Source of the DNA: Nitrospirota bacterium | Lineage (GTDB): Bacteria; Nitrospirota; Thermodesulfovibrionia; UBA6902 | Assembly (NCBI GenBank): GCA_016207885.1 | Contig: JACQZE010000005.1 | Span: 261,158 to 314,176 of the forward strand | DNA: 53,019 nt | Direction: 5' to 3' | Shown: positions 11,752-20,695 of the stretch, piece after piece | Position numbering within the stretch: the stretch's first letter is position 1 | Layout: each line of letters opens with the position of its first letter | Made by a program: the position numbers and the translations under genes | Notes under the pieces: model-generated | Databases searched by the model: none | Seen by the model: the letters and a program-made list of their open reading frames with translations, nothing else | Told to the model about the DNA's origin: nothing

Positions 11752-12087
11752 ATGGCAGATAACGCGTCTTCGGAAGAGATAGCGGTCTTGATTACATCAT
11801 CGAGTGAAGAAGAGGCAGCTCGTATCGCTGGTCTTCTTATAGAGGAAAGACTGGCGGCATGCGTTAATATCATCAGAAACATCCGCTCAATCTACGCATG
11901 GCAGGGAAAGGTGTGCGATGACGCTGAAGTGCTTATGATAGCTAAAACGCAGAAAAGCCTTTTTGACAGCCTGAAAGACAGGGTAAAGGAACTTCACAGT
12001 TATAAAGTGCCGGAGATAATCGCCCTGCCGATCGTAGATGGTTCGGGAGATTATCTGAGATGGATCAGGGAATCAACAGGCAAATAA
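11752..12087 (+). CDS. cutA: CutA-family protein
   Basis: A protein of about 111 residues belonging to the CutA1 family, small trimeric proteins first linked to copper/divalent-cation tolerance. Typical segments are ERLAACVNII, SIYAWQGKV, EVLMIAKT and VPEIIALPI. Family length is about 105-115 residues, so it is complete. ATG at 11752 is preferred; TTG at 11746 is in frame two codons earlier. Neither has a good ribosome site nearby. An OsmC-like gene follows 23 bases downstream, probably in the same transcript. Confidence 0.9.
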   Translation: MADNASSEEIAVLITSSSEEEAARIAGLLIEERLAACVNIIRNIRSIYAWQGKVCDDAEVLMIAKTQKSLFDSLKDRVKELHSYKVPEIIALPIVDGSGDYLRWIRESTGK

Positions 12088-12110
12088 TACAAGCCGGGAG
12101 AAAGAGATAA

Positions 12111-12581
12111 ATGGAAGATAACAGCGCTGATAAATTAGAAGAATCCCTGGAAGGTTATAAGGGAAAGATACTTGAGGTGAACAAGGGCTTCCTTGAATGG
12201 GACAAAGATTTGATATTTAGGGTCAGGACGCAGATGGGATATGAGATAGATTATGACGCGAATCTCCAGTGGGGCTGCGCTCCCACGGAAACGCTATTGG
12301 CAAGCGTTGCCGGATGCATGGCTATCGATGTGCTCTTTTTCCTTAAAAAGATGAGGGCAGAGATCAAAGACTTCAGGATAGATTTTACCGGGGTAAGAAG
12401 GCAGGAACCTCCCCAGTATTACAGATCAATGGACCTCTTCATAAAGGTCAAAGGTGAAGGCATCACGCCTAAAAAGATGGACCGGGCGATCTCACTTTCG
12501 CACGATAAATACTGTTCGGTCTATAACGCCTTAAGAAAAGAGATCGAGGTCACAACGCGCTACACGATAAACGAGGGTTAG
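12111..12581 (+). CDS. OsmC/Ohr-family protein
   Basis: A 156-residue protein of the OsmC fold, thiol peroxidases that reduce organic hydroperoxides. The two redox cysteines are visible in SVAGCMAIDVLFFLKKM (near residue 68) and HDKYCSVYNAL (near residue 131). The segment PTETLLASVAGCMA is the family core. GGGAGAAAG precedes the ATG. It overlaps the convergent hypothetical gene by four bases at its 3' end. It may instead belong to the YhfA-like branch, whose substrate is unknown. Confidence 0.85.
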   Translation: MEDNSADKLEESLEGYKGKILEVNKGFLEWDKDLIFRVRTQMGYEIDYDANLQWGCAPTETLLASVAGCMAIDVLFFLKKMRAEIKDFRIDFTGVRRQEPPQYYRSMDLFIKVKGEGITPKKMDRAISLSHDKYCSVYNALRKEIEVTTRYTINEG

Positions 12582-12940
12582 GAGACTCCCAGCTCTTTCC
12601 TCAGCCAGGCTTCAAGCTCTTCGGAAAGAGGATACATGCCTGCTACGCACTCAGCTTCTTTCAGCTTCAGCGCGTCGTTCAGAAGCTTTTCCGGAATATC
12701 TTTTATAAATCCGACGGTTTTGCTCTGCGAATACTGGTTCTTCATAATAAAAAGTGCCGGCTTGTCTTCTATAAGATCAATATAAAGCATAAAACCATTG
12801 ATGTTATCAGGCGCACCGTCTGCCTTTTTCCCTGAATATTGCCCCTGCCGCATAAAGACCTTCGGCGTTACATCCCACCTGATCTCATCAATAAAACTCT
12901 CTTTTTTGTCCTTAAGGTCATTGATGCTGATATCTTCCAT
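12578..12940 (-). CDS. Conserved hypothetical protein
   Basis: A protein of about 120 residues that I do not recognise. It is soluble, begins MEDISINDLKDKKESF, has alternating strands in the middle (FMLYIDLIEDKPALFIMKN) and ends in a helix with KLKEAECVAGMYPLSEELEAWLRKEL. There is no signal peptide or membrane segment. ATG at 12940 is chosen over a TTG at 12958. It is convergent with the OsmC-like gene, overlapping by four bases, and divergent from the HIT gene. Confidence 0.5.
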   Translation of the reverse strand: MEDISINDLKDKKESFIDEIRWDVTPKVFMRQGQYSGKKADGAPDNINGFMLYIDLIEDKPALFIMKNQYSQSKTVGFIKDIPEKLLNDALKLKEAECVAGMYPLSEELEAWLRKELGVS

Positions 12941-13071
12941 GTGTCTACTATATACCAATCCTTTGAATAATTAAAGGAACGCGCTTCAGCATGTTTCTGG
13001 GTCAATTTATATTAGTGCTGTGCTAAAATGGATGAGCCGGTTTTCTAAACAAATCAAAGGAGGCGATGGAA

Positions 13072-13413
13072 ATGGATTGTCTTTTCTGCAAGATTATCAA
13101 AGGCTTGATCCCTTCAAAAAAGGTCTATGAAGATAAAGATATATTTGTATTTGAAGATATAACGCCGCAGGCGCCTGTGCATATTTTGGTAGTGCCGAAA
13201 AAACATATCTCAACGATACTTGAGGCAGGGCCAGAGGATAATGAGCTGATAGGAAAGATGTTCCAGGCTGCAAACAGGATAGCGAGGGAGAAGGGCATTG
13301 ACGAAAGAGGCTTCAGGCTCGTCATGAACTGCAACCGGGAGTCAGGCCAGACCGTCTTTCACATACATCTTCACATGCTTGGAGGCAGGCCTATGCACTG
13401 GCCGCCGGGGTAA
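13072..13413 (+). CDS. HIT-family hydrolase (HinT-like)
   Basis: A 113-residue histidine-triad protein that hydrolyses nucleoside phosphoramidates or related AMP conjugates. The family begins DCLFCKIIKG and the active-site triad is HIHLHMLGGR near the C-terminus. The last residues RPMHWPPG are typical of the bacterial HinT group. The ribosome site AGGAGG (13058-13063) is eight bases from ATG 13072 but only two from ATG 13066, so the second Met is the start. It opens a forward run; the next gene begins three bases after its stop. Confidence 0.92.
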   Translation: MDCLFCKIIKGLIPSKKVYEDKDIFVFEDITPQAPVHILVVPKKHISTILEAGPEDNELIGKMFQAANRIAREKGIDERGFRLVMNCNRESGQTVFHIHLHMLGGRPMHWPPG

Positions 13414-13416
13414 GAA

Positions 13417-14043
13417 GTGCTTAAGAAAATCTACCGCACTCTCTACAAATCCTTCGGCCCGCAGCACTGGTGGCCGGGTGACACGCCTTTTGAGATAGCT
13501 GTAGGCGCAATACTGACTCAGAATACGAACTGGGGAAATGTTGAGAAGGCGATCAGCAATATAAAAAGACAAAAGGCGTTAAACGCAAAAAAACTTCACG
13601 AGATGCCGCATGAAGAGCTTGCCTCATTAATAAAACCTTCAGGCTACTTTAATGTAAAAGCAAAAAGGCTTAGAGGCTTTTTGTCATACCTTACTTCTAA
13701 TTACGGGGGAAGTATGGCAAGGATGCGTAAAAGAGTCCTGCCCATGCTCAGGAAGGAACTCCTTGAGGTGAACGGCATCGGCCCGGAGACAGCAGACTCT
13801 ATACTTTTATATGCGCTGGGAAAACCCACCTTCGTGATCGACGCCTATACAAAAAGGGTTCTGCACAGGCACGGGATCGTCAGGGAAGATGCAACATATC
13901 ATGAGATGCAGGAGCTCTTTCATAACAACCTGCCGCATGATGTAAAGCTATTTAATGAGTATCACGCACTGTTCGTAATGGCCGGCAAGCATTACTGCAA
14001 ACCAAAACCGAAATGTGAAGGATGCCCGCTCGAAAAGATATGA
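13417..14043 (+). CDS. Endonuclease III-like DNA glycosylase with incomplete Fe-S motif
   Basis: A 208-residue HhH-GPD protein for base-excision repair. The GTG start follows the HIT stop closely. Motifs include LTQNTNWGNVEKAI and the helix-hairpin-helix LLEVNGIGPETADSILLYALG. The catalytic-type Asp is in FVIDAYTKRV, and a C-terminal cysteine cluster reads HYCKPKPKCEGCPLEKI. In Nth the cluster ligands follow C-x6-C-x2-C-x5-C; here three cysteines are seen and the TGA stop falls exactly where a fourth would be. This may be normal in this subfamily, which lies near MagIII and related 3-methyladenine glycosylases, or a recent truncation. The stop overlaps the trmB start. Confidence 0.85.
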   Translation: MLKKIYRTLYKSFGPQHWWPGDTPFEIAVGAILTQNTNWGNVEKAISNIKRQKALNAKKLHEMPHEELASLIKPSGYFNVKAKRLRGFLSYLTSNYGGSMARMRKRVLPMLRKELLEVNGIGPETADSILLYALGKPTFVIDAYTKRVLHRHGIVREDATYHEMQELFHNNLPHDVKLFNEYHALFVMAGKHYCKPKPKCEGCPLEKI

Positions 14044-14732
14044 CTATCAATGTAAGGAAACTCCGCACAACCGGCAGAAAATCCGGGAGGATGAGCAAGA
14101 GAGGGCGTAACGCTCTTTCCACAATACTCCCTCTTATCCAGCTCAGCACAGAGTCTGTTATGGATAAGGCCGATGTATTTGGAAGAGAAGCTCCCCTCTA
14201 TCTGGAGATCGGGTTCGGAACCGGCGCCTTCCTGTCTGATAAGGCGGCAACATTCCCTCATCACGATTTTATCGGTATTGAAATATATGTGACCGGCATA
14301 GCAAAACTGCTGCTCAATCTTATGAGCCCGGAAGATCCCACCGCCCTTTCCATTACCAACGTCAAGATATTCAATAAAGACGCGAGGAGCGTGCTTGAAA
14401 ATAATATACCGCCCGATTCTTTAGACGGCGTATATATTCTATTCCCTGACCCGTGGCCCAAGAAGCGGCATAACAAGAGAAGGCTTATAACTCCTGAATT
14501 CACCTCCATCCTTTTCCACAGGCTTAAGGCGCAAGGATCAATAGTCGTCGCCACAGACTCAGATGAATACGCGGCAGAGATAGAAAGCTCTTTTGCCTCT
14601 GCCGGATTCGTGATCGAAGGTGAAGACCTCTCTGATATAAGCAGAACCGCTTTTGCGTTAAAGGCCGCTAAAGACAACAGACAATTTCAAAGATACCGGT
14701 TTGTTAAGGCTGATACTAATTCAGCAAAATAA
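14040..14732 (+). CDS. trmB: tRNA (guanine-N7)-methyltransferase TrmB
   Basis: A protein of about 230 residues that makes m7G46 in tRNA using SAM. The SAM-binding LEIGFGTGAFL, the HDFIGIEIY strand and the hallmark LFPDPWPKKRHNKRRL are all present, followed by GSIVVATDSDEYA. The ATG at 14040 overlaps the stop of the preceding glycosylase gene (ATGA), suggesting coupled translation. An alternative ATG at 14022 would add six residues. Confidence 0.93.
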   Translation: MTINVRKLRTTGRKSGRMSKRGRNALSTILPLIQLSTESVMDKADVFGREAPLYLEIGFGTGAFLSDKAATFPHHDFIGIEIYVTGIAKLLLNLMSPEDPTALSITNVKIFNKDARSVLENNIPPDSLDGVYILFPDPWPKKRHNKRRLITPEFTSILFHRLKAQGSIVVATDSDEYAAEIESSFASAGFVIEGEDLSDISRTAFALKAAKDNRQFQRYRFVKADTNSAK

Positions 14733-14741
14733 AATATTAAT

Positions 14742-17390
14742 ATGAGCAACAAGATCCTTTTCATAGCCCCCTCCGGTGCGAGAAATAAAAGAGAACACAT
14801 TTTTAAGGAGATAGTAGAGCTTTGCCCTGAAAACGATTTCTCCTCTGTGCTTTATATCTGTCCGAACAGCTTTATCATCACAGAGGCTGAAAGGGATTTT
14901 CATGATTATCTGAAGAGGCCCGCGTATATACCGTTTCAGGCCGCTGCGTTAAAACAATTTGCAGAGCGTGTCTTCAATGAGAATTACGGCGGAAGTATCA
15001 TCTCTGAACGCATAAGGCCTCTCATTATCTCTGAGATCATCTCTGAAAAGAACGCGGGCTACACACGGCTTTTGTCCGACCTTTTGAGGAAGCTGAAAAA
15101 CTATATGCCGGGGAAAGAGCTTTCTGGGATCAGGGATAAAACAGTCTCATTGATATTTGAGGAGAAGGCTGCAAAGAGAGCGGCGGATGCGATAGAGAAT
15201 CTTATCAAGTACGAAGACTGTATTATTAAGAAAGGCATGGCTGACCCTGAAAAAGTCCTTAAGATGAGCATCCCGATCATTCAGGAATCCAATGCTATGC
15301 CTATCGTTGTGATAGACGGATTCTTTGACCCGACACCTCTTGAACTTGAGGTGATCACGGCGCTTGTGGAGAAAGCGGAAGATGCTTTTTTGCTTGCTGA
15401 AAGCAGCAGCGGCATATGCCAATCGCTGTCGGACTTCAAAGGTTTATCTGTCATAAAACTTGACTCAAAATTCCACAGGGAAAGCCCTCACTATTCCTCT
15501 TATCCCTCGATCGAGGAGGAGGTTGAATCAATAGCAAAGGCTTCAAAGGCGATGATCCTTGAAGGAACAGATCCGTGGGATATAGTTGTTTCATTCCCTG
15601 AGATCAGGAAATACGCCCCCATAATGAAGAGGGTCTTTGCAAAGCACGGCGTTCCGCTGAGCATAGAAGAGCATGACCTCTCAAGCGCAAGCCCTGTTAT
15701 CGCTATTGAGAGCCTGCTGACCTGTATTGAGGAAGATTTTCCGTCCTATGACTTTCTCGCGCTCCTCACCTCGCCTTCATTCCCTGAGATCCATCCGCTC
15801 ACAAAAGAGTGGACGGTCGCCTATTCATACAGGGCAGGCATTATCAAGGGCAAAAAGTCATGGCTTTCAATAAAGGAGACTCTCCTTAACTCCATGACAG
15901 GAAAGATGGAAGATGAAGAGCGCGCAAGGATAGAGAGCATTCAGAACGGGATCAAAGATATTATCAGCCTTATTGAGAATGTGAAGAGAAAGAAGACGCT
16001 GCCCGGATTTCTTGACGCTCTTGAAGATGCGCTGAATAAGCTCGGCTTCTCCGGCAGCCCGGAGCATACTGAGATCACGGATATGATAGAGGCGCAGTTT
16101 GATGAACTCAGGCAGTTCCATAAAATATGCGGCAAGACCCCGAACTTTGAAAGCCAGCCTGTCGCTCTGCTTAGAAATCTATTAAGAGATATGAAGGCGT
16201 TCTCGAAAAGAGACGGCGGAGTGCGCCTCATACCGTTTGAACTTGCCGCTGGAGTTGAGCCTGAAGCCCTCTTCTTCGGCGGAACGGTTGAGGCAGACCT
16301 TCCTTCAAGGCCTGTGATAGACCCGATACTGCCTGAGAAGGTGAAGAAGGAACTCGGCCTGCCGTATCTTGAATACTACATCAGCAGGCAGAAGCGTTAT
16401 TTCAATATGATACTTCATTCCTCAAGGAGAGAGCCTTACATCTCCTGCCCTTCCGCTGAAGGGGATAACCTGCTTCTCGCTTCGCCGTTTCTTGACTGGG
16501 ATTCAGAGATACCTTCTGCTACTTTGAATATATTTTCCGAGGAAGAGATACATGTAATGGAAGGGATGCGCGGGGATCATAAGGTCAGTTCAGGATCATC
16601 TTTGGGAAAGAACCCGGATATCGGCTCTTACTTTAAGGGATACATAAGCGTGACTGATATTGATTCATACAGGAGATGCCCCCGCAGGTTTTACATTGAG
16701 AAGGTACTGAACATGACCGCTGAAGAGCCGCCCAAGTTTGAGGTCGAGGCAAGGCTGTGGGGAAGCCTCGCGCACAAGACGATGGAGCATCTTTTCAAAG
16801 AGGGTGACATTGATATTGACAGCATGGATAAGCGGCTCTTTGACGGGCTTGGGCTTGCGCTCAAGAGGTTCCCGGTGGGAGACTTCTGGTCAAAGGTTGC
16901 TCATGATATCTTCAGGAGGCTCCTCCCTGAACTCAAGGCGCGCGAAAAAGATATAAGAGCTGACGGCTTCACCCCTTTTGAGGTTGAAAAGAAGGTGACT
17001 GCGGAGATCGGCAGCCTGAAACTTAGAGGCAAGATAGACAGGATAGACATAAAAAGCAGTCAGCAGTCAGCAGTCAGCGGTCAGGTGAGGATAATTGATT
17101 ACAAGACTGGCGTGCCTGATAAGGAGAACCTTCAACTTCCTCTTTATGTCTCCATGTGGCAGAAGGAGAACCCTGGCATTGTTGAAAGGACAGGCGTCTA
17201 CTCTTTAAGAGACGGCCGTATCACCTGGTATCCGTCGAAGGGTGAGATGGCGGAATATACCGAAGCCGCGCTCATAAAGGCTGAAGAGATCGTCAGCAAT
17301 ATAAAGAGAGGCATATTTCATCCAGAACCGCATGATGCGCAGGAGTGCGGATACTGTTATCACAGCCCGTTATGCGAAGGGACAAGGTAG
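14742..17390 (+). CDS. addB: AddB-like subunit of the AddAB helicase-nuclease
   Basis: An 882-residue partner of AddA in resection of double-strand breaks. The N-terminal helicase-like part has a degenerate Walker A (APSGARNKR, no GKT), so it probably does not hydrolyse ATP. The C-terminal RecB-type nuclease shows GSLAHKTMEHLF, GKIDRIDI and IIDYKTG. The Fe-S cysteines are in YRRCPRRFY and CGYCYHSPLC at the end, as in AddB. Odd feature: about ten codons of CAGTCAGCAGTCAG repeat (residues about 771-781, SSQQSAVSGQ) sit between the RIDRID and IDYKTG motifs. addA starts three bases after the stop. Confidence 0.9.
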   Translation: MSNKILFIAPSGARNKREHIFKEIVELCPENDFSSVLYICPNSFIITEAERDFHDYLKRPAYIPFQAAALKQFAERVFNENYGGSIISERIRPLIISEIISEKNAGYTRLLSDLLRKLKNYMPGKELSGIRDKTVSLIFEEKAAKRAADAIENLIKYEDCIIKKGMADPEKVLKMSIPIIQESNAMPIVVIDGFFDPTPLELEVITALVEKAEDAFLLAESSSGICQSLSDFKGLSVIKLDSKFHRESPHYSSYPSIEEEVESIAKASKAMILEGTDPWDIVVSFPEIRKYAPIMKRVFAKHGVPLSIEEHDLSSASPVIAIESLLTCIEEDFPSYDFLALLTSPSFPEIHPLTKEWTVAYSYRAGIIKGKKSWLSIKETLLNSMTGKMEDEERARIESIQNGIKDIISLIENVKRKKTLPGFLDALEDALNKLGFSGSPEHTEITDMIEAQFDELRQFHKICGKTPNFESQPVALLRNLLRDMKAFSKRDGGVRLIPFELAAGVEPEALFFGGTVEADLPSRPVIDPILPEKVKKELGLPYLEYYISRQKRYFNMILHSSRREPYISCPSAEGDNLLLASPFLDWDSEIPSATLNIFSEEEIHVMEGMRGDHKVSSGSSLGKNPDIGSYFKGYISVTDIDSYRRCPRRFYIEKVLNMTAEEPPKFEVEARLWGSLAHKTMEHLFKEGDIDIDSMDKRLFDGLGLALKRFPVGDFWSKVAHDIFRRLLPELKAREKDIRADGFTPFEVEKKVTAEIGSLKLRGKIDRIDIKSSQQSAVSGQVRIIDYKTGVPDKENLQLPLYVSMWQKENPGIVERTGVYSLRDGRITWYPSKGEMAEYTEAALIKAEEIVSNIKRGIFHPEPHDAQECGYCYHSPLCEGTR
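17055..17084 (+). repeat. In-frame CAGTCAG repeat inside addB
   Basis: Roughly four tandem copies of a CAGTCAG-type unit (AGCAGTCAGCAGTCAGCAGT and on) lie within addB and are read in frame. The same motif family occurs between gyrB and gyrA (3769-3829). It falls in the turn between two nuclease motifs, a place that tolerates insertions. Confidence 0.75.
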
Positions 17391-17393
17391 GTC

Positions 17394-20300
17394 ATGAGCT
17401 ACCTCAATACAGACAAAAGCGTCATCATCTCATCTCCTGCAGGCTCAGGCAAGACCGAAAAGCTCGCGAGAAGATATATCGCGCTCTTAAAGAGCGGGGC
17501 AGGCGTTGAGAGGATACTCGCCGTCACATTCACTGACAAGGCCGCAGCTGAGATGAAGCAGAGGATCTTGACGATACTGAAGACAGAGGACAGCCGCCTG
17601 TTCGATTCCCTGCTTGAGAAGATGCCGCTCATGCGCGTCTCGACAATTCATTCCTTCTGCGGAACGCTTTTGAGGCGTTTCTCATTCGAGGCTGGCATAG
17701 ACGCGAACTACAGGGTCGAGAATGCGATAGACGCAAGAATAATGTGGGAAGAGATAATATACGAACTCCTCATGGAGGCAGGTGCAGGAGACGGCAATCA
17801 TGAACTCTTTCTCCAAACGATAGGCGAGAAAGGCTTCAGAGGGCTGGCAAACCTCAGCGAAACGGTCAATTATCTTTATGAAAAGAGGCCCTTCTCTCTT
17901 GAGGCTGCTGTCCCCGTGCATGAATCAACTGACATGCCGCAATTGATCGAGGAACTCCTCTCATGGGAGGGAGCGGAAGAAGCTATTGACGGCTATCGTG
18001 ATTATTTCACAGAAGTTGAAAAGATGCCCGGCTTTGAAGATCACTTTCTGACAAAAGAGAAGGAGCCGCGCAAAAAAACTCCGAAAGGGCTGGGCGGAAT
18101 AGCTGACTATAAAGAGTGGGCAGTGAAGATGCACGCCGTCTGGAAACAGAAAAAGTTTGAAGAGTACGCAAACAGGGCGCTGAGGATAAGGGAGATATTC
18201 AAAAGCTGCCTTAAGAGGCATGAGCTTCTCAAGAGCTCAAGAGCGCTTCTTGACTTCAGCGACCTTGAATATATCGCCTACCGCATGCTCACTGAAGAGC
18301 CTGAATGGGCGAACATCCTTTACGCGTTTGACGAGAAGACAGACCACATCCTGGTGGATGAATTTCAGGATACTAATAATTTTCAGTGGGCTGTGATAGA
18401 CAGGCTTACGGAAGAGTGGCGCTCAGGCCTGGGCGCAAAGAGGGACGAGGGAATAAAGCCGACGGTATTCCTCGTAGGCGACAGGAAGCAGTCCATATAT
18501 TATTTCAGAGGTGCCAATGTCGAGATATTCCGCAGGGCAAAGGAGAAGCTCTCAGAATGGCTTGGAGATGAATTCTATTATGAAGAGGTGAAGGAGAATT
18601 ACAGAAGCGCGCCAGCTATCATAGAATTCACAAACGCCATCTTCTCAAAGATAATGTCCGCTGATAACGCCTCGCCCGCGTGGATGACAGAATACGGTGA
18701 ATTCGAAGCCCGCAGAAAGAACCTCTCAGGCAATGGAAGCGTAGAGATAATAATGCTCGAAGATGCTGATGAGGGCATATCGCTTCAGAGAGAGAGAGAG
18801 GCGGATGTCATGGCAAAGAAGATAAATGGACTTGTCGGCAGCCTCCGCATCACAGAGAGAAAGACAGGGATTCAAAGAGAATGCACGCATGCTGACATCG
18901 CCATACTCCTCAGGAAGAGAACACATCTGAAAAAGTATGAGGAGGCGCTGGCCAGGCATGGCATCCCGTTTATCGCGGTAAAAGGGATCGGCTTTTATCA
19001 GGAGCCTGAGGTTGCGGTACTTAGGGCGTTGGTATATTTTCTCTCAAATACAAAGGATGATTACAGCCTCTATGTGCTTCTTAAAAGCCCGTTGTTCAAT
19101 ATTGATGAAGGCAGTATCCTTCAATTTATAAGCAATGAAGGAGACAGCCTGTTTGGAAGGATGAAGAATATCTTAAAGAATAATCCCCCCTTGCCCCCCT
19201 TTGCTAAAGGGGGGGGGACAACTCCTGACTCTCTTTGTAGAGAGGGATCCCCCCCTTTGAAAAAGGCCAACAGTAGGTGCCTTAAGCAGGATGAAGGGGG
19301 ATTTTCTGAATTAATTGACAAAGCCTTTGCCCTTCTCCAAAACTGGCTCATACAATCAGCGCATACGCCGCTTGCCGAATTGATAGAGCGCGCTCTTGTT
19401 GAGACAGGCGCGTGGCGTCATTATCACGAGCCTCAGCAGCGCGCCAATATAAAGAAGTTCATCAGGATCATGGAAGAGACAGAGTCAGGCGGCAGGCCGC
19501 TTATAAAGATCAGGGCGTTCCTTGAAAGAACGATAGGCCGTGAAGATGAGGCGAAGGCGAATGTTAATACAGCAGGCATGAATGCCGTAAAGATACTGAC
19601 GATTCATACGGCAAAGGGACTGGAGTTCCCTGTTGTCTTTCTTCCGGCGATCGAAGACCAGTTCACTTTAAGGAATAATGAGAACCTTGTGTATGAAAAA
19701 GAGGGGAAGTTCTTCTTTAAGTCTGTAACTGATGCCGCGTTGAGAAGGGGCGATGAAGACTTCCGGCTCCATCTGATGAAAGAGGAAGAGGAGCAGAAGA
19801 GGCTATTTTACGTTGCCGTTACAAGGGCCGAGGAGGCGCTCTTTCTTGTCGCAACATGGAAAGAGAAAGGCAAGAGCTTTCTCAGCTATCTGAAAGATGG
19901 GATAGGGCTTGAGAAGATAGATGACATCTACAGTGTTAAAGAAGATATTCCGGGGCTCTCAATTGTTGACGGAGCAGAAATAACAGCCCCTTCTGCTGAA
20001 GCGGCGGCGAGCAAGAAGATAAGGCATCCTCATGCTGAGTTCATTTCAACTCCTGTGCGAGCAGAGAAGGAATGGAAGACCGTCACAGGCGGTATTATGG
20101 CAAAGGGAAAGGGCATGAAGACGGCGGTTCCCGGTGAGATACTGCATGAGATATTCGAGAAGATATCCATAGGCGATATAACGGATGACGGGATAGCAGA
20201 AACAGCGGCAAGTCTCTTCATATCCAGAGGAATGGATGAGGCTGATGCTGAAGACGGCATAGCCGAGATCAATAAGACAGTCGCGCTTCTTAAAGAGAAA

Positions 20301-20600
20301 GGCATATGGCAGAGCATCATTCAGCCTGTAAAGGATTCATTTGCCGAACTGCCCTTTATCTTTGAGTCAGGAAGTTCTGTATACAGAGGCAGAATAGACA
20401 GAGTAATAAAAGATGGCGATGTTTACAATATTTATGATTACAAGACATTCCCGGTCACTGATGATGAGATAGCGGATACCCTTAATAAATTCTCTTTCCA
20501 GCTCGATATCTACAAAAAGGCAGTGAAGAAGATATTCGATACAGACACGGTAAAGTCGTTTATTGTTTTTACGCATACGGGAGAAGTGAGAGAGGTATGA
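17394..20600 (+). CDS. addA: AddA-like helicase-nuclease (UvrD family)
   Basis: A 1068-residue SF1 helicase with a C-terminal nuclease, the motor of AddAB. Walker A is SSPAGSGKT (Lys near 21), motif Ia VTFTDKAAAEMK, motif II ILVDEFQDTN, motif III GDRKQSIYYFRG, motif V ILTIHTAKGLEFPVVFLP and motif VI FYVAVTRAEEALFL. The nuclease shows GEILHEIFEKI, RGRIDRVIKDG and IYDYKT near the end. Residues about 597-637 (NPPLPPFAKGG onward) are encoded by a palindromic repeat element, an in-frame insertion. It is followed by dinD, and its last bases are duplicated before rsmA. Confidence 0.93.
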   Translation: MSYLNTDKSVIISSPAGSGKTEKLARRYIALLKSGAGVERILAVTFTDKAAAEMKQRILTILKTEDSRLFDSLLEKMPLMRVSTIHSFCGTLLRRFSFEAGIDANYRVENAIDARIMWEEIIYELLMEAGAGDGNHELFLQTIGEKGFRGLANLSETVNYLYEKRPFSLEAAVPVHESTDMPQLIEELLSWEGAEEAIDGYRDYFTEVEKMPGFEDHFLTKEKEPRKKTPKGLGGIADYKEWAVKMHAVWKQKKFEEYANRALRIREIFKSCLKRHELLKSSRALLDFSDLEYIAYRMLTEEPEWANILYAFDEKTDHILVDEFQDTNNFQWAVIDRLTEEWRSGLGAKRDEGIKPTVFLVGDRKQSIYYFRGANVEIFRRAKEKLSEWLGDEFYYEEVKENYRSAPAIIEFTNAIFSKIMSADNASPAWMTEYGEFEARRKNLSGNGSVEIIMLEDADEGISLQREREADVMAKKINGLVGSLRITERKTGIQRECTHADIAILLRKRTHLKKYEEALARHGIPFIAVKGIGFYQEPEVAVLRALVYFLSNTKDDYSLYVLLKSPLFNIDEGSILQFISNEGDSLFGRMKNILKNNPPLPPFAKGGGTTPDSLCREGSPPLKKANSRCLKQDEGGFSELIDKAFALLQNWLIQSAHTPLAELIERALVETGAWRHYHEPQQRANIKKFIRIMEETESGGRPLIKIRAFLERTIGREDEAKANVNTAGMNAVKILTIHTAKGLEFPVVFLPAIEDQFTLRNNENLVYEKEGKFFFKSVTDAALRRGDEDFRLHLMKEEEEQKRLFYVAVTRAEEALFLVATWKEKGKSFLSYLKDGIGLEKIDDIYSVKEDIPGLSIVDGAEITAPSAEAAASKKIRHPHAEFISTPVRAEKEWKTVTGGIMAKGKGMKTAVPGEILHEIFEKISIGDITDDGIAETAASLFISRGMDEADAEDGIAEINKTVALLKEKGIWQSIIQPVKDSFAELPFIFESGSSVYRGRIDRVIKDGDVYNIYDYKTFPVTDDEIADTLNKFSFQLDIYKKAVKKIFDTDTVKSFIVFTHTGEVREV
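19182..19303. repeat. Palindromic repeat element in frame inside addA
   Basis: A 122-base block bounded by AATCCCCC and its complement GGGGGATT, with a C/G-run hairpin (TTGCCCCCCTTTGC then AAAGGGGGG) and a second hairpin near GAGAGGGATCCCCCCC. It includes a 27-base stretch (19266-19292) found again before mnmG. It is translated without a stop as part of AddA. A shorter relative lies inside the GT39 gene at 28461-28504. Confidence 0.85.
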
Positions 20601-20610
20601 TGCCTCCTCC

Positions 20611-20640
20611 TTGCCCAACCGGTTGCCTTATAGGTACAAT
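20611..20640 (+). promoter_or_regulatory. Candidate dinD promoter with internal palindrome
   Basis: TTGCCC (20611-20616) and TACAAT (20635-20640) are 18 bases apart, between the end of addA and dinD. A perfect 10-base palindrome CAACCGGTTG (20616-20625) begins at the last base of the -35 and runs into the spacer, where a repressor could act. As DinD is SOS-induced in E. coli, this may be a LexA site of this lineage, but its consensus here is unknown to me. Confidence 0.45.
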
Positions 20641-20695
20641 GGAGCACTCCGGGGTTTTGGTGAATGATATTGACCCTTTGTTTTAGGAGGTGAGC

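Noticed and set aside
14041-14052. TGA in the Nth-like gene as a selenocysteine codon.
   Set aside because: Reading through gives only three more codons, no SECIS-like hairpin is evident, and the TGA forms the normal ATGA overlap with trmB.
17055-17084. Short tandem repeats in addB as a CRISPR-like array.
   Set aside because: Units are about seven bases without spacers; this is a simple repeat. No CRISPR array or cas gene is in the window.
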